Notes: generated by a model not told the origin, from the sequence alone. Positions 23,558-33,054 are shown, counted from the stretch's first letter. The stretch: 33,054 nt of DNA from Flavobacteriales bacterium (GCA_027039975.1 JALWFE010000073.1:1-33054), one strand, 5' to 3'. Numbers and translations: made by a program.

Positions 23558-23617
23558 ATCCCGTGCCGCCGACGAACGTTTGGGGAGCGGGATTGAACTT
23601 CGACAAGCTCAGTGACC
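23558..23617. repeat. GC-richer REP-like element
   Basis: ATCCCG (23558-23563) faces CGGGAT (23588-23593) across a 24-base loop. It is followed by CTTCGACAAGCTCAGTGACC (23598-23617). The 20-mer recurs in reverse orientation, twice and degenerate, at 27431-27473. The whole segment is clearly GC-richer than its surroundings, and this 20-mer is, by my recollection, a widely dispersed intergenic repeat in Bacteroidota. No transposase gene is present here. Confidence 0.7.
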
Positions 23618-23725
23618 TTAGTTGAAAGTTGAAAGGCACTACTCGTGTATCAAAAAAGACAGAAAAAACACAAAAATACAGAGGCAAACTTTTTGTGGAT
23701 AAAAATTATACATTAAATATATATA

Positions 23726-26149
23726 ATGCAAAATCGTGAATTGCATTTGGCTTGGGAATTTGTCAATTATACCAAGCGCAATATTTTTTTAACAGGCAAA
23801 GCCGGAACGGGCAAGACAACATTCCTGCACCGTCTTAAAGACAAAAGTAACAAACGTTTGGTCGTAACGGCTCCTACGGGTGTTGCGGCTATCAATGCCC
23901 GTGGTGTGACCATTCATTCTTTTTTTCAAATCCCCTTCGGACCGGTTATTCCCGGTGAAACTCAACAAAATATTAAACGTGATTTTAAACACAAATTCAG
24001 CAAGAAAAAAATCAACATCATCAAATCCCTCGATTTATTAATTATCGATGAAATCAGTATGGTACGTGCAGACCTGCTCGATGCTATCGATTTTACCCTT
24101 CGCAAATACAAAGACCGCAACAAAGTATTCGGTGGGACGCAAGTTTTGATGATAGGCGACTTGCAACAACTCTCTCCCGTAGTCAAACCCAACGAATGGG
24201 AATTGTTAAAAAATCATTACGAAACACCGTATTTTTTCAGTAGTAAAGCCTTCAAAGAAGCTAATGCCGTGAGTATAGAACTGAAAAATATTTACCGGCA
24301 AGAAGATGAAACTTTTATCAAAATTCTCAATGAAATCAGAAATAACAAATTATCGGACGAAAGTGCCCGTTTGCTCAACAGCCGCTACATTCCTGACTTT
24401 GAACCTCCTGAAAACGAAGAATATATTTTACTGACAACTCATAATTACAAAGCCAACAAAATCAATCAAAAAAAATTGGACGAACTTCCCGGAAAACCTT
24501 ATTATTTTCACGCCTATATAGAAGGTCACTTCCCCGAAAACGCCTATCCTAATGCCGAAAAATTAGTACTTAAAAAAGGCGCCCAGGTTATGTTTATCAA
24601 AAACGACAGTAGTTTTGAAAAACGTTACTATAACGGAAAAATAGGTAAAATTACCTTTATTGATGACAAAAATATTTTTGTCAAATGTCCCGGAGATGAC
24701 AACGAAATAGAAGTAAAACGGGAAATGTGGGAGAACATTACTTATACGATAAACCCCGAAACCAAACAAATTGAAGAAAAAAGCCAAGGCAGTTTTTCGC
24801 AAATCCCATTAAAATTATCTTGGGCTATCACCATCCACAAAAGTCAAGGGCTTACGTTTGACAAAGCCATTATAGATACCGAATTATCATTTGCACACGG
24901 ACAAACTTATGTCGCCTTAAGCCGGTGTAAAAGTTTGGAAGGCCTGATACTCAAATCACCTATACAAAGCAGTAATATCATCAGCGACAGGCGGGTAACC
25001 GGCTTTACCGGCAAGATAGCCAAGCACCAACCTGATGAAACTGTTTTGCAAAAATCTAAAAATCAATATTTTACAGAACTTGTCAGTGAATTATTCGATT
25101 ATCTCCCCCTGCGCTACCCTGTTAACCGGCTGATAGACATCTATCAAAAAAATACAAGCAGTATCCAAGGAAACGTTATTACGCCTTTACAAAAACTCAA
25201 AGAACAATTAAAAAATCTATTGGATATCCGGCAAAAATTTATCAAACAAATCACCGGATTACTGGCAGGTGTTGACAACCCCGAAAAAGACAAGGTCATA
25301 TTGGAACGGATTGCCAAAGCACGCACCTATTTTCTACAACAAACGGAAAAGCATATCCAAAAAACCTTTGATGACATCGTTTTCGATATTGAAAACAAAC
25401 AAGTTCAAAAAGATTTTACCAAATTTTATGACGACCTCAACAATCAACTACATCAAAAATTATTCATTTTAAAACAGCTTGAACCTGATTTCAGTATCAA
25501 AAATTATTTGGATGTCAGAGCCAAAGCTATTTTGGAAAAAACGGTAAAACCCAAAAAATCCAAAACGTCTTTGCCCGACATTATTTTACACCCCGATTTA
25601 TTTGACGCTCTTAAAAATTTGCGCAGTGAGCTGGCTTTTGAAGAAGGCATACCGTTGTATCAAGTTTTTACGCAAGAAACTTTATATGCTTTGACAGAAG
25701 AATTGCCCGTTACAAAAAAACAATTAAAAAAAGTGCATGGAATCGGCAAAATACGTCTTAAAAAATACGGGTATCAAATCCTTGAAATTATAAAAGCATA
25801 TTGTATCGCCAACGATATCCCTCTCAAAGAAGACAAACCGGATAAACAAAAACCGAAGCAAAATACCAAAGAAATTTCATTAGAACTATTCAAATCGGGA
25901 AAAAGCATTGAAGACATAGCCAAGATAAGGAATTTGACAACCGGCACCATTACGGGACATTTAGCCCATTTTATCCCGACCGGAGAAATAAAAATTACAG
26001 ATTTGATTTCGCAAAAACGCTTTGATCAAATAAAGGAAATCATTGAAAACAATACATTTGAAACCTTAACGGAATTAAAAAATATTGCCGGTAATGATTA
26101 TAGCTGGGACGAATTGCGACTGGTATTAAACTACGTAAAAAAACAATAG
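23726..26149 (+). CDS. Pif1-like superfamily 1 helicase with RecQ-type HRDC and HTH tail
   Basis: An 807-residue DNA helicase. The motor is of the Pif1/RecD2 type: Walker A GKAGTGKTT (K30), TAPTGVAA, Walker B LLIIDEISM (D108, E109), GDLQQLSPV (144-152), TIHKSQGLTF and YVALSRCKSLEGL, ending near residue 430. A helical, probably coiled-coil linker follows (about 440-600). The C-terminus carries an HRDC domain (about 618-695, with HGIGKIRLKKYG) and a helix-turn-helix module of the HTH_40 type (about 715-800, with IEDIAKIRNLTTGTITGHL), both better known from the tails of RecQ helicases. It is transcribed alone after a repeat-rich spacer and converges on the glycosyltransferase gene (6 bases between stops). 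Confidence 0.9.
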   Translation: MQNRELHLAWEFVNYTKRNIFLTGKAGTGKTTFLHRLKDKSNKRLVVTAPTGVAAINARGVTIHSFFQIPFGPVIPGETQQNIKRDFKHKFSKKKINIIKSLDLLIIDEISMVRADLLDAIDFTLRKYKDRNKVFGGTQVLMIGDLQQLSPVVKPNEWELLKNHYETPYFFSSKAFKEANAVSIELKNIYRQEDETFIKILNEIRNNKLSDESARLLNSRYIPDFEPPENEEYILLTTHNYKANKINQKKLDELPGKPYYFHAYIEGHFPENAYPNAEKLVLKKGAQVMFIKNDSSFEKRYYNGKIGKITFIDDKNIFVKCPGDDNEIEVKREMWENITYTINPETKQIEEKSQGSFSQIPLKLSWAITIHKSQGLTFDKAIIDTELSFAHGQTYVALSRCKSLEGLILKSPIQSSNIISDRRVTGFTGKIAKHQPDETVLQKSKNQYFTELVSELFDYLPLRYPVNRLIDIYQKNTSSIQGNVITPLQKLKEQLKNLLDIRQKFIKQITGLLAGVDNPEKDKVILERIAKARTYFLQQTEKHIQKTFDDIVFDIENKQVQKDFTKFYDDLNNQLHQKLFILKQLEPDFSIKNYLDVRAKAILEKTVKPKKSKTSLPDIILHPDLFDALKNLRSELAFEEGIPLYQVFTQETLYALTEELPVTKKQLKKVHGIGKIRLKKYGYQILEIIKAYCIANDIPLKEDKPDKQKPKQNTKEISLELFKSGKSIEDIAKIRNLTTGTITGHLAHFIPTGEIKITDLISQKRFDQIKEIIENNTFETLTELKNIAGNDYSWDELRLVLNYVKKQ

Positions 26150-26155
26150 AAAAGT

Positions 26156-27112
26156 TTATAAATTAAGCTCTTTGTCAATTTTATATCTTTTTATTTTATC
26201 GTTATTTTTTAACAACATTTCTCCCAAAAATCCGGCTAAAAAGAATTGGCTACCAAGTATCATAGCTGCCAGAGCGATATAAAACCAAGGACGATCTGTA
26301 ACCAAATGAGTCGGAATGTTATAGTATAATTTGTATGCTTTGACAGCAAGGATAAACAAAGTTGCCAAACCACCGATGACAAACATCAAAATTCCCAAAG
26401 CACCGAATAAATGCATCGGTCTTTTTGAAAAACGGGTCAAAAACCAAAGCGTAATCAAATCCAAAACACCTTTGATAAAACGGTCGGAGCCGAATTTGGT
26501 TTCCCCGTATTTACGGGCTTGATGCCGCACCACTTTCTCACCGATTTTTTTAAAACCTTCGTTTTTTACCAAAAAAGGAATATAACGGTGCATTTCACCA
26601 TAAACATCAATATCCTTAACCACTTGATTTTTATAAGCTTTCAACCCGCAATTAAAATCGTGTAAAGGCAATCCCGATACTTTACGTGCCGCCCAATTAA
26701 AAACTTTACTAGGCCAATTTTTTTTTAGTTTGGAATCATAACGCTTCTTTTTCCAACCCGATACCATATCGTAATTTTCCTTGGTAATCATATCATACAA
26801 AACCGGAATTTCTTCAGGATTGTCCTGCAAATCGGCATCCATAGTAATCACCACGTCCCCTTGCGCAACCTTAAAACCGGCATTCAAAGCTTGTGATTTG
26901 CCGTAATTCCGCCGAAATTTTAACCCTTTGACATGCTTGTCTTTGCCTGCTAAACCGGAAATGATTTGCCACGAATCATCCGTACTACCATCATCTAAAA
27001 AAATAATTTCATACGAAAAACCTTCACGGTGCATCACTTCCGTAATCCAACGGTACAGCTCCGGCAAAGACTTCGCTTCATTTAACAATGGTATAACCAA
27101 GGATATTTGCAT
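26156..27112 (-). CDS. GT2 family glycosyltransferase (polyprenyl-phosphate type)
   Basis: A GT-A fold glycosyltransferase of 318 residues, resembling DPM/GtrB-type enzymes that load a sugar onto a polyprenyl phosphate. The catalytic domain (about 1-225) shows SLVIPLLNEA, LDDGSTDDS (about 40-47), and the metal-binding DADLQD (92-97), followed by FNCGLKAY and RKYGETKFG. Two membrane helices lie at about 237-258 and 278-300, and the tail is basic. It is downstream of the sugar-nucleotide dehydratase and DUF4199 genes, separated from them by a repeat-filled spacer. Sugar donor and final glycan are unknown. Confidence 0.92.
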   Translation of the reverse strand: MQISLVIPLLNEAKSLPELYRWITEVMHREGFSYEIIFLDDGSTDDSWQIISGLAGKDKHVKGLKFRRNYGKSQALNAGFKVAQGDVVITMDADLQDNPEEIPVLYDMITKENYDMVSGWKKKRYDSKLKKNWPSKVFNWAARKVSGLPLHDFNCGLKAYKNQVVKDIDVYGEMHRYIPFLVKNEGFKKIGEKVVRHQARKYGETKFGSDRFIKGVLDLITLWFLTRFSKRPMHLFGALGILMFVIGGLATLFILAVKAYKLYYNIPTHLVTDRPWFYIALAAMILGSQFFLAGFLGEMLLKNNDKIKRYKIDKELNL

Positions 27113-27120
27113 ATTTTTTT

Positions 27121-27416
27121 GAGGATTTATTTCGGTTCATTGATTACTTTGTTCTTTGATGATCGGTTTATTGCTTCATACTTTATGCCCGTCTTATAAA
27201 TTGAGGAATTGAGGATTTAATTAGTTGAAAGTTGAAAGTTGAAAGTTACGGTTCATAGCTTACTGCATTCTTTGATGATTGTTTTTTACTTCATACCTTA
27301 TGTGCGTCTTTTGAATTGAGGAATTGAGGATTTGTTTCGTTTCATTGCATATTTCATACTTTGATGTTTGCTTATTACTTCATACCGTATTCTCGTCTTA
27401 TAAATTGAGGAATTGA
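27121..27416. repeat. three degenerate tandem copies of an 80-90-bp block
   Basis: Copies at about 27121-27210, 27249-27325 and 27327-27416 share the order: TTCGGTTCAT (or TTCGTTTCAT), TTTGATG, TTATTGCTTCATAC (or variants), CGTCTTATAAATTGAGGAATT. They differ at scattered sites and in short insertions. A heptamer array (27224-27244) sits between copies 1 and 2. The third copy ends with extra TTGAGGAA units. Confidence 0.85.
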
Positions 27417-27430
27417 GGAATTGAGGAGTA

Positions 27431-27473
27431 GGTCGCTGAGCTTGTCAAAGTGCGGTTACTAAGCCTGTCGAAA
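27431..27473. repeat. pair of REP-like 20-mers
   Basis: GGTCGCTGAGCTTGTCAAAG (27431-27450) and GGTTACTAAGCCTGTCGAAA (27454-27473) are direct, degenerate copies of the 20-mer found complemented at 23598-23617, with two and four mismatches. They lie 19 bases beyond the stop codon of the DUF4199 gene. Confidence 0.75.
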
Positions 27474-27491
27474 TACAACTTTCAACTAACA

Positions 27492-28010
27492 TTAATAATC
27501 CTCTCTCGGTGTTTTAAAGAACAAACCGCCAAGTAAACCGCCTATCACACCATATAATAATCCGGAAAAAACATTACCTACCAATTGCATCGGAACATAA
27601 AACTTTTTAGTCATTTCCATTTGAGTATCAAGCATTTCTTCTGAAAAAGTTCCTTTTTCTTCCAAAATTTTTCGTGTCACTTCAAGAACTTTGTCGACGG
27701 CTTCGGGATTGATATATGCAAAATAAATGTAAGCATAAATACCTACGATAAAGCCACCTAACAAACCGATTAATACGCCCAATTTGACCGCCTTTCCTAT
27801 ACTAACGGCATTGCCTTGATTACGATAATACCAAACGGCAACCACAGGTAACCCGATAAAAAGAAATAATCCTACAAAACCCAAAATAACCGTAGATGTA
27901 GATTCCGGGTCGGATGCCGGTGGATTAATTAACATAAAAAGTATCCCTAAAGTTGCATACAGGGCACCAAACGTCCAAACTGTGTTTTTAAAAGAATTTT
28001 GATTTTCCAT
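27492..28010 (-). CDS. DUF4199-type membrane protein
   Basis: A 172-residue protein with four predicted membrane helices: about 11-30, 43-62, 73-97 and 145-166. The glycine-rich last helix (GLLYGVIGGLLGGLFF) and the third-helix segment SIGKAVKLGVLIGLLGGFIVG are typical of the DUF4199 family of Bacteroidota. A charged loop with EEMLDTQMEMTKKFY lies between helices three and four. No function is known. It begins three bases after the stop of the dehydratase gene, in the same frame, so the two are co-transcribed. By recollection, DUF4199 genes often neighbour GT2 glycosyltransferases in flavobacteria, as here. Confidence 0.85.
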   Translation of the reverse strand: MENQNSFKNTVWTFGALYATLGILFMLINPPASDPESTSTVILGFVGLFLFIGLPVVAVWYYRNQGNAVSIGKAVKLGVLIGLLGGFIVGIYAYIYFAYINPEAVDKVLEVTRKILEEKGTFSEEMLDTQMEMTKKFYVPMQLVGNVFSGLLYGVIGGLLGGLFFKTPREDY

Positions 28011-28013
28011 AAC

Positions 28014-29933
28014 TTAATTTTTTAATTTTAAATCCAATTTCTGATACTCCGAATTATTTGATACAAATTCAGGTATCATTTTTTTCAAAATTTTAACCAA
28101 CTCAAAGTTAGTCATTTTTTTGTAATCTTTTAAAATTTCGAAATATTTATATATCTTTTGACAATCCACATCATCCAAACGGGCTATTTTGATTTTCTCA
28201 TGATGTGTCGGTAAGTCGCCTTCATTTTGTCCCAAAATTTCTTCGTATAATTTTTCTCCGGGACGCAACCCGGTGATTTTTATTGAAATATCTTCGGGAT
28301 AACGGAAACCGGACAGTTTAATCATTTTAACAGCTAAATCGAAAATACGTACCGGTTCACCCATATCAAATACAAAAATTTCACCGCCTTTACCCATAGT
28401 TCCCGCTTCCAATACCAAATGACAAGCTTCGGGTATCGTCATAAAAAAACGGGTTATTTCCTTATGTGTTACCGTTAACGGACCGCCTTTTTTCAATTGT
28501 TTTTTAAACAACTGAATCACCGAACCGTTGGAACCCAAAACATTACCGAAACGGGTTATGATAAATTTGGTATTTTTTGAATCACGTTGTTTGCAAGTAG
28601 CATACATCTCGGCGGCCCGCTTGGTAGCGCCCATAACATTGGTCGGATTGACCGCTTTATCGGTAGAGACCATAACAAATTTTTCCGCTTGATATTCCAC
28701 TGCCAAATCCATCAAAATTTTACTTCCCAAAACATTAACTTTAACAGCTTCATAAGGATTTTCTTCCATTAAAGGCACATGTTTGTAAGCTGCGGCGTGA
28801 TAAATTATCGCCGGACGATACGTTTCAAAATAAAAACGCATCTTGTGCTCATCTCTGACATCGGCAACTATAACTTTAAAATTTTCAAACGATTTACCGA
28901 TAAATTCCTGCTGCAAATCATACAAAGCCGATTCGGCTTGATCAATCAACACCAAAAGTTCAGGTGAAAAATGCATCACTTGATTGGCAATTTCCGAACC
29001 AATGGAACCGGCTGCACCCGTGACCATAACAACTTTTCCTTCCAAATCGTCCTTTATAACCGGATTATCAATTTCTATAGGGCTTCTACTGAGCAACTCT
29101 TCAATATTCAATTCCTTAATCTGACTGACATTGATATGTTCTTCATCTATCCATTGTTTGATGTACGGCACGGTTTTAACTTTCAAACCCAATTCCACAT
29201 ATTTATTGGCAATATTTAACAATTCCAACGATTTGGCTTCCGGTTTACTGATGATAACTTCCTGAATCTCGTTTTTTTCCAAAAAATCCGGTGTTATACG
29301 TTCCGGTGAAAGCACATATTTACCATGAATGGATTTATTGAGATAACGCGGTCGCTCATCTACAAAAGCTATCACACGATACGGCGTATCTTGTGATGCC
29401 AAAATAGCATCAAAAACAGCTTTACCGGAATGCGCTCCATGGATAATAACATTCCTTTGTTTAACATGCGAAACAAGTTTTTGATGAAAAGCTTTATATA
29501 CAATACGACTGGAAATCAATAAAAAAATCGTTACAAAAAAATTAATACCTATAACCGATAAAGGAATGTTTAAAACCGGAAAAATCTGAAATTTACGGAC
29601 TGAAAAGTCGATAAGAAACAAAAAGAAAGTCAATATTACACCTGATTTGGCGACATTTACGGCATCATTCAATCCGGTATGACGAACAATACCTTTGTAC
29701 GAACCGGTTATCAAAAAACTGATAAGTGCCAAAAACGACACCAAAATTAACTGGGGTAAAAGTTCAAATCTTTCAAATTTGAATCCGAAATTAAAACGGA
29801 TAAGGTAAGAAACAAAAAAGGCATTCAAAACCAAAAAAATATCAATCAACAATACCCCCCAACGCGGTGACGATTTTTCGGCTAATTCTTTTAAAAAACC
29901 GGATAATTTGATGTAATATCTTTCAAAAATCAA
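28014..29933 (-). CDS. membrane-bound sugar-nucleotide dehydratase/epimerase (CapD/WbpM/FlaA1 type)
   Basis: A 639-residue enzyme for making modified sugars for surface polysaccharide. Four membrane helices fill about 25-150, then a CoA-binding-like Rossmann segment (about 160-270), then the catalytic short-chain dehydrogenase domain (about 295-590): MVTGAAGSIGSEIANQV for NAD(P), YHAAAYKHVPLMEENPYEA, and VSTDKAVNPTNVMGATKR with the Met-x3-Lys form typical of 4,6-dehydratases of this type. The start needs care: no ATG is available, because a TAA at 29946-29948 closes the frame upstream and the first candidate is the TTG at 29931-29933. DUF4199 follows after three bases. The sugar made is unknown. 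Confidence 0.93.
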   Translation of the reverse strand: MIFERYYIKLSGFLKELAEKSSPRWGVLLIDIFLVLNAFFVSYLIRFNFGFKFERFELLPQLILVSFLALISFLITGSYKGIVRHTGLNDAVNVAKSGVILTFFLFLIDFSVRKFQIFPVLNIPLSVIGINFFVTIFLLISSRIVYKAFHQKLVSHVKQRNVIIHGAHSGKAVFDAILASQDTPYRVIAFVDERPRYLNKSIHGKYVLSPERITPDFLEKNEIQEVIISKPEAKSLELLNIANKYVELGLKVKTVPYIKQWIDEEHINVSQIKELNIEELLSRSPIEIDNPVIKDDLEGKVVMVTGAAGSIGSEIANQVMHFSPELLVLIDQAESALYDLQQEFIGKSFENFKVIVADVRDEHKMRFYFETYRPAIIYHAAAYKHVPLMEENPYEAVKVNVLGSKILMDLAVEYQAEKFVMVSTDKAVNPTNVMGATKRAAEMYATCKQRDSKNTKFIITRFGNVLGSNGSVIQLFKKQLKKGGPLTVTHKEITRFFMTIPEACHLVLEAGTMGKGGEIFVFDMGEPVRIFDLAVKMIKLSGFRYPEDISIKITGLRPGEKLYEEILGQNEGDLPTHHEKIKIARLDDVDCQKIYKYFEILKDYKKMTNFELVKILKKMIPEFVSNNSEYQKLDLKLKN

Positions 29934-29958
29934 AATGTGAAGTATTTAGGTTGCGGCA

Positions 29959-29966
29959 CAAAAGTA
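29959..29966 (-). promoter_or_regulatory. -7 promoter element before the dehydratase gene
   Basis: The complement reads TACTTTTG, an exact TAnnTTTG, 25 bases from the proposed TTG start. No TTG was seen at the usual upstream distance. Its position supports a start near 29933. Confidence 0.5.
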
Positions 29967-30005
29967 ATAAAAATATAAAAATTTTGAGATGAAATTTACA
30001 AGTTT

Positions 30006-31118
30006 TTATAAAGTATACTTTTTGGTCAATCCTGATAAAATGACTTCCGCTTTTAATAAAATTTCTTGCCATTCTTTTTCCGGGCGGCTGCCTGCCACAA
30101 TCCCGCCACCTGCATAAATCAAAAAAAACTTCTCTCTTACTTCCATACATCGTAAATTTACATATAATGAAACTGTTTCCTTATTTTTAACTCCGGTAAA
30201 ACCAGTATAAAATTTCCTGTCGTAACCTTCTATTTGTTTGATATAATATTTGGCTGCCTCTACCGGTAAACCGCAAACTGCCGGTGTAGGATGTAAATGC
30301 CGAATGACTGTATTCAAATCAACCGGTTTTATTTCTGCCGAAAAACCGGTTTTAATATGTTCCAAATGTCCTTGACGGATTGTTTCGGGTTTTCCTGTTT
30401 CAATAAGAGTAGCATATTTTTTTAAAATATCTTCAATATAATCGGTTACAATCTGTTGTTCGTTAAATTCCTTGGCGCCCCAAGAACCGGGAACTTCTTC
30501 TTTGTTTATGGATAATTTATTCAAATTACCATTCACTAAATCCAAAGTGTTTTCACTTTCAAAACCCGTAACGGTACCGGCCAATGAAACGGTTGTCAGC
30601 CAGCCGTTTTTATAACCGGCCAAAAGCTCGGGAGTTGCCCCCATCCAAGTTCCGGCGGCAGGATGATGCCAAAGATAAACATAAGCATTGTCGTAAGTAT
30701 GCATCAATTTTATAAGACCGTCAAAAATATCAAAATCTTCCGCTTCTACTTTTATAAACCGCGATAAAACTATTTTGTGTAATTTTTTCAGGTTAATCAA
30801 ACTCAAAGCTTGATTGACTTTCTTTTTATAAACCTCTGCATCTCTACCGGTTATTTCAAACTCAAATCGATATTCTTTTGCTCCAACCGGTTCCAATTTA
30901 TGAAGCATAACTTCTTTAACATCCGAATGTTTTTCAGGGAATACAATTACCGGATGCTTATTAAAATCAAAAGGGGCAAAATAATAGCCATTCATTGATA
31001 AATCACCGGAAGTATAAAGTCCGGTGTCATTTTGTTGCCAAATATATATTTTACCGCTTTGCGGTTTTTTAAAAATCACAAACGGTTTATTGTTATCCAC
31101 CAACTTTTCAAGCGACAT
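30006..31118 (-). CDS. menF: isochorismate synthase
   Basis: Chorismate-utilising enzyme, 370 residues, probably converting chorismate to isochorismate for menaquinone. The family core shows KLHKIVLSRF, GATPELLAGY, SLAGTVTG, LHPTPAVCGLP, FYTGFTGV and, near the end, YAGGGIVAGSRPEKEWQE, which holds metal and carboxylate ligands. It is shorter at the N-terminus than E. coli MenF, as usual in Bacteroidota. It begins three bases after the stop of a hotdog thioesterase gene, in the same frame, which supports a menaquinone role over a siderophore one. No other men gene is in the window. Confidence 0.93.
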   Translation of the reverse strand: MSLEKLVDNNKPFVIFKKPQSGKIYIWQQNDTGLYTSGDLSMNGYYFAPFDFNKHPVIVFPEKHSDVKEVMLHKLEPVGAKEYRFEFEITGRDAEVYKKKVNQALSLINLKKLHKIVLSRFIKVEAEDFDIFDGLIKLMHTYDNAYVYLWHHPAAGTWMGATPELLAGYKNGWLTTVSLAGTVTGFESENTLDLVNGNLNKLSINKEEVPGSWGAKEFNEQQIVTDYIEDILKKYATLIETGKPETIRQGHLEHIKTGFSAEIKPVDLNTVIRHLHPTPAVCGLPVEAAKYYIKQIEGYDRKFYTGFTGVKNKETVSLYVNLRCMEVREKFFLIYAGGGIVAGSRPEKEWQEILLKAEVILSGLTKKYTL

Positions 31119-31121
31119 ACA

Positions 31122-31547
31122 TTATTTTTTTAAAACGATATTCGTCAGTTTTGCATGAGCAATCAATTTATCATTTTCATCCGTTACAATGATTTCCCAT
31201 AAATGTGTCGTCCTGCCGATATGAACAGGTTTTGCCAATGCATAAATCATCCCTTCACGTTTGCTTTTCAAATGATTGATGGATAATTCAATACCTCTGA
31301 CCTCAAAATGTTCCGCATCGACAAAAAGATGTGATGCCGTACTGCCGACACTTTCGGCCAAAGCCGCCGTCGCCCCACCGTGTAAAAGTCCCAAAGGTTG
31401 ATGTACTTTGGCATTAACAGGCATCGACGCCATTAAAGTTTTCTCACCGGCTTTTACAAATTTTATCTGTAAAGTTTCCAAAAGCGTATCCTTAATAATA
31501 TTTTCATTTAAATAATCGACCAATTCTTGTCCCGTGAATTTCACCAT
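31122..31547 (-). CDS. hotdog-fold acyl-CoA thioesterase (PaaI / DHNA-CoA thioesterase-like)
   Basis: A 141-residue hotdog protein with the hallmark helix LLHGGATAALAESVGSTAS, whose HGG and the following Glu (in ALAES) correspond to the catalytic region of the PaaI/YdiI group. Later strands carry VRGIELSINHLKSKREG and GRTTHLWEIIVTDENDKLIA. Its place directly in front of isochorismate synthase suggests it hydrolyses 1,4-dihydroxy-2-naphthoyl-CoA in menaquinone synthesis (MenI role). The fold and family are clear; the substrate is inferred from context. Confidence 0.9.
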   Translation of the reverse strand: MVKFTGQELVDYLNENIIKDTLLETLQIKFVKAGEKTLMASMPVNAKVHQPLGLLHGGATAALAESVGSTASHLFVDAEHFEVRGIELSINHLKSKREGMIYALAKPVHIGRTTHLWEIIVTDENDKLIAHAKLTNIVLKK

Positions 31548-31601
31548 AAGTTTTTCTGTTAAAGTGGTAAAAAGTACTTAAAAACGTTTTACATGAATAT
31601 T

Positions 31602-33054
<1,453 letters not shown>

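Larger units (their letters stand above)
27113..27491. other. repeat-filled spacer between glycosyltransferase and DUF4199 genes
   Basis: A 379-base spacer without a plausible gene. It is almost entirely made of repeats: three related blocks of about 80-90 bases (27121-27416), three GTTGAAA heptamers (27224-27244), runs of TTGAGGAA, and a pair of REP-like 20-mers (27431-27473). I see no -7 promoter element of the exact TAnnTTTG type for the glycosyltransferase gene within it. Confidence 0.8.

Noticed and set aside
23558-23593. Possible lipA terminator
   Set aside because: Six-base arms with a 24-base loop and no T-run after them; better explained as part of the REP-like element.

Overview
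The window looks like part of a low-GC chromosome from a member of the Bacteroidota, class Flavobacteriia. Three things point there: the type IX secretion / gliding genes gldI, gldJ and gldK-L-M-N; the recurring Bacteroidota -7 promoter element TAnnTTTG in front of several operons; and flavobacterial gene families such as the DUF4199 membrane protein, a degenerate 'formimidoylglutamase' beside topA, and a Pif1-type helicase with an HRDC/HTH tail. I see no prophage, integrase, transposase, CRISPR array, tRNA or rRNA. The species cannot be named from this sequence alone.

Layout. 1-922: the start of a MazG-like pyrophosphohydrolase (minus, runs off the window), a possible small membrane protein, and a gene-poor stretch with two related hairpin repeats. 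923-5000 (plus): a lone carbamate kinase, then nrnA-gldI-peptidyl-prolyl isomerase as a tight operon, then a coiled-coil protein. 5185-5841 (plus): a short TatD-like hydrolase whose leader holds a terminator-like hairpin. 5838-11196 (minus): one long operon, prfA - cytoplasmic BtuF-like metal/corrinoid binder - mazG - TPR histidine kinase - coaX. 11312-15996 (minus): gldK-L-M-N, the core and motor of type IX secretion, with its own promoter and a terminator. 16214-19795 (minus): topA and a pseudo-arginase. 19892-21541 (minus): gldJ with its own promoter and terminator. 21729-22433 (minus): rhomboid protease. 22670-26149 (plus): lipA and the Pif1-like helicase. 26156-29933 (minus): a sugar-nucleotide dehydratase, a DUF4199 protein and a GT2 glycosyltransferase, probably for surface polysaccharide. 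30006-31547 (minus): isochorismate synthase and a hotdog thioesterase, probably menaquinone synthesis. 31602-33054 (minus): a partial ABC-F ATPase.

How the genes fit together. GldL and GldM form the proton-driven inner-membrane motor. GldK and GldN form the periplasmic ring. GldJ is a lipoprotein that supports GldK. GldI is a lipoprotein prolyl isomerase. Six such genes lie within 19 kb in two places, with gldJ only one topA/pseudo-arginase block away from gldKLMN. The prfA operon mixes translation termination, nucleotide clean-up, CoA synthesis and signalling.

What stands out: a conserved-looking arginase-fold protein without half its metal ligands next to the secretion genes; an ABC-F protein whose second ATP site appears dead on both faces; a signal-less substrate-binding protein; the helicase fusion; and several intergenic repeat families (hairpins, heptamers, a nonamer array, REP-like 20-mers and a triplicated block of about 80-90 bp), one of which supplies the lipA stop codon.
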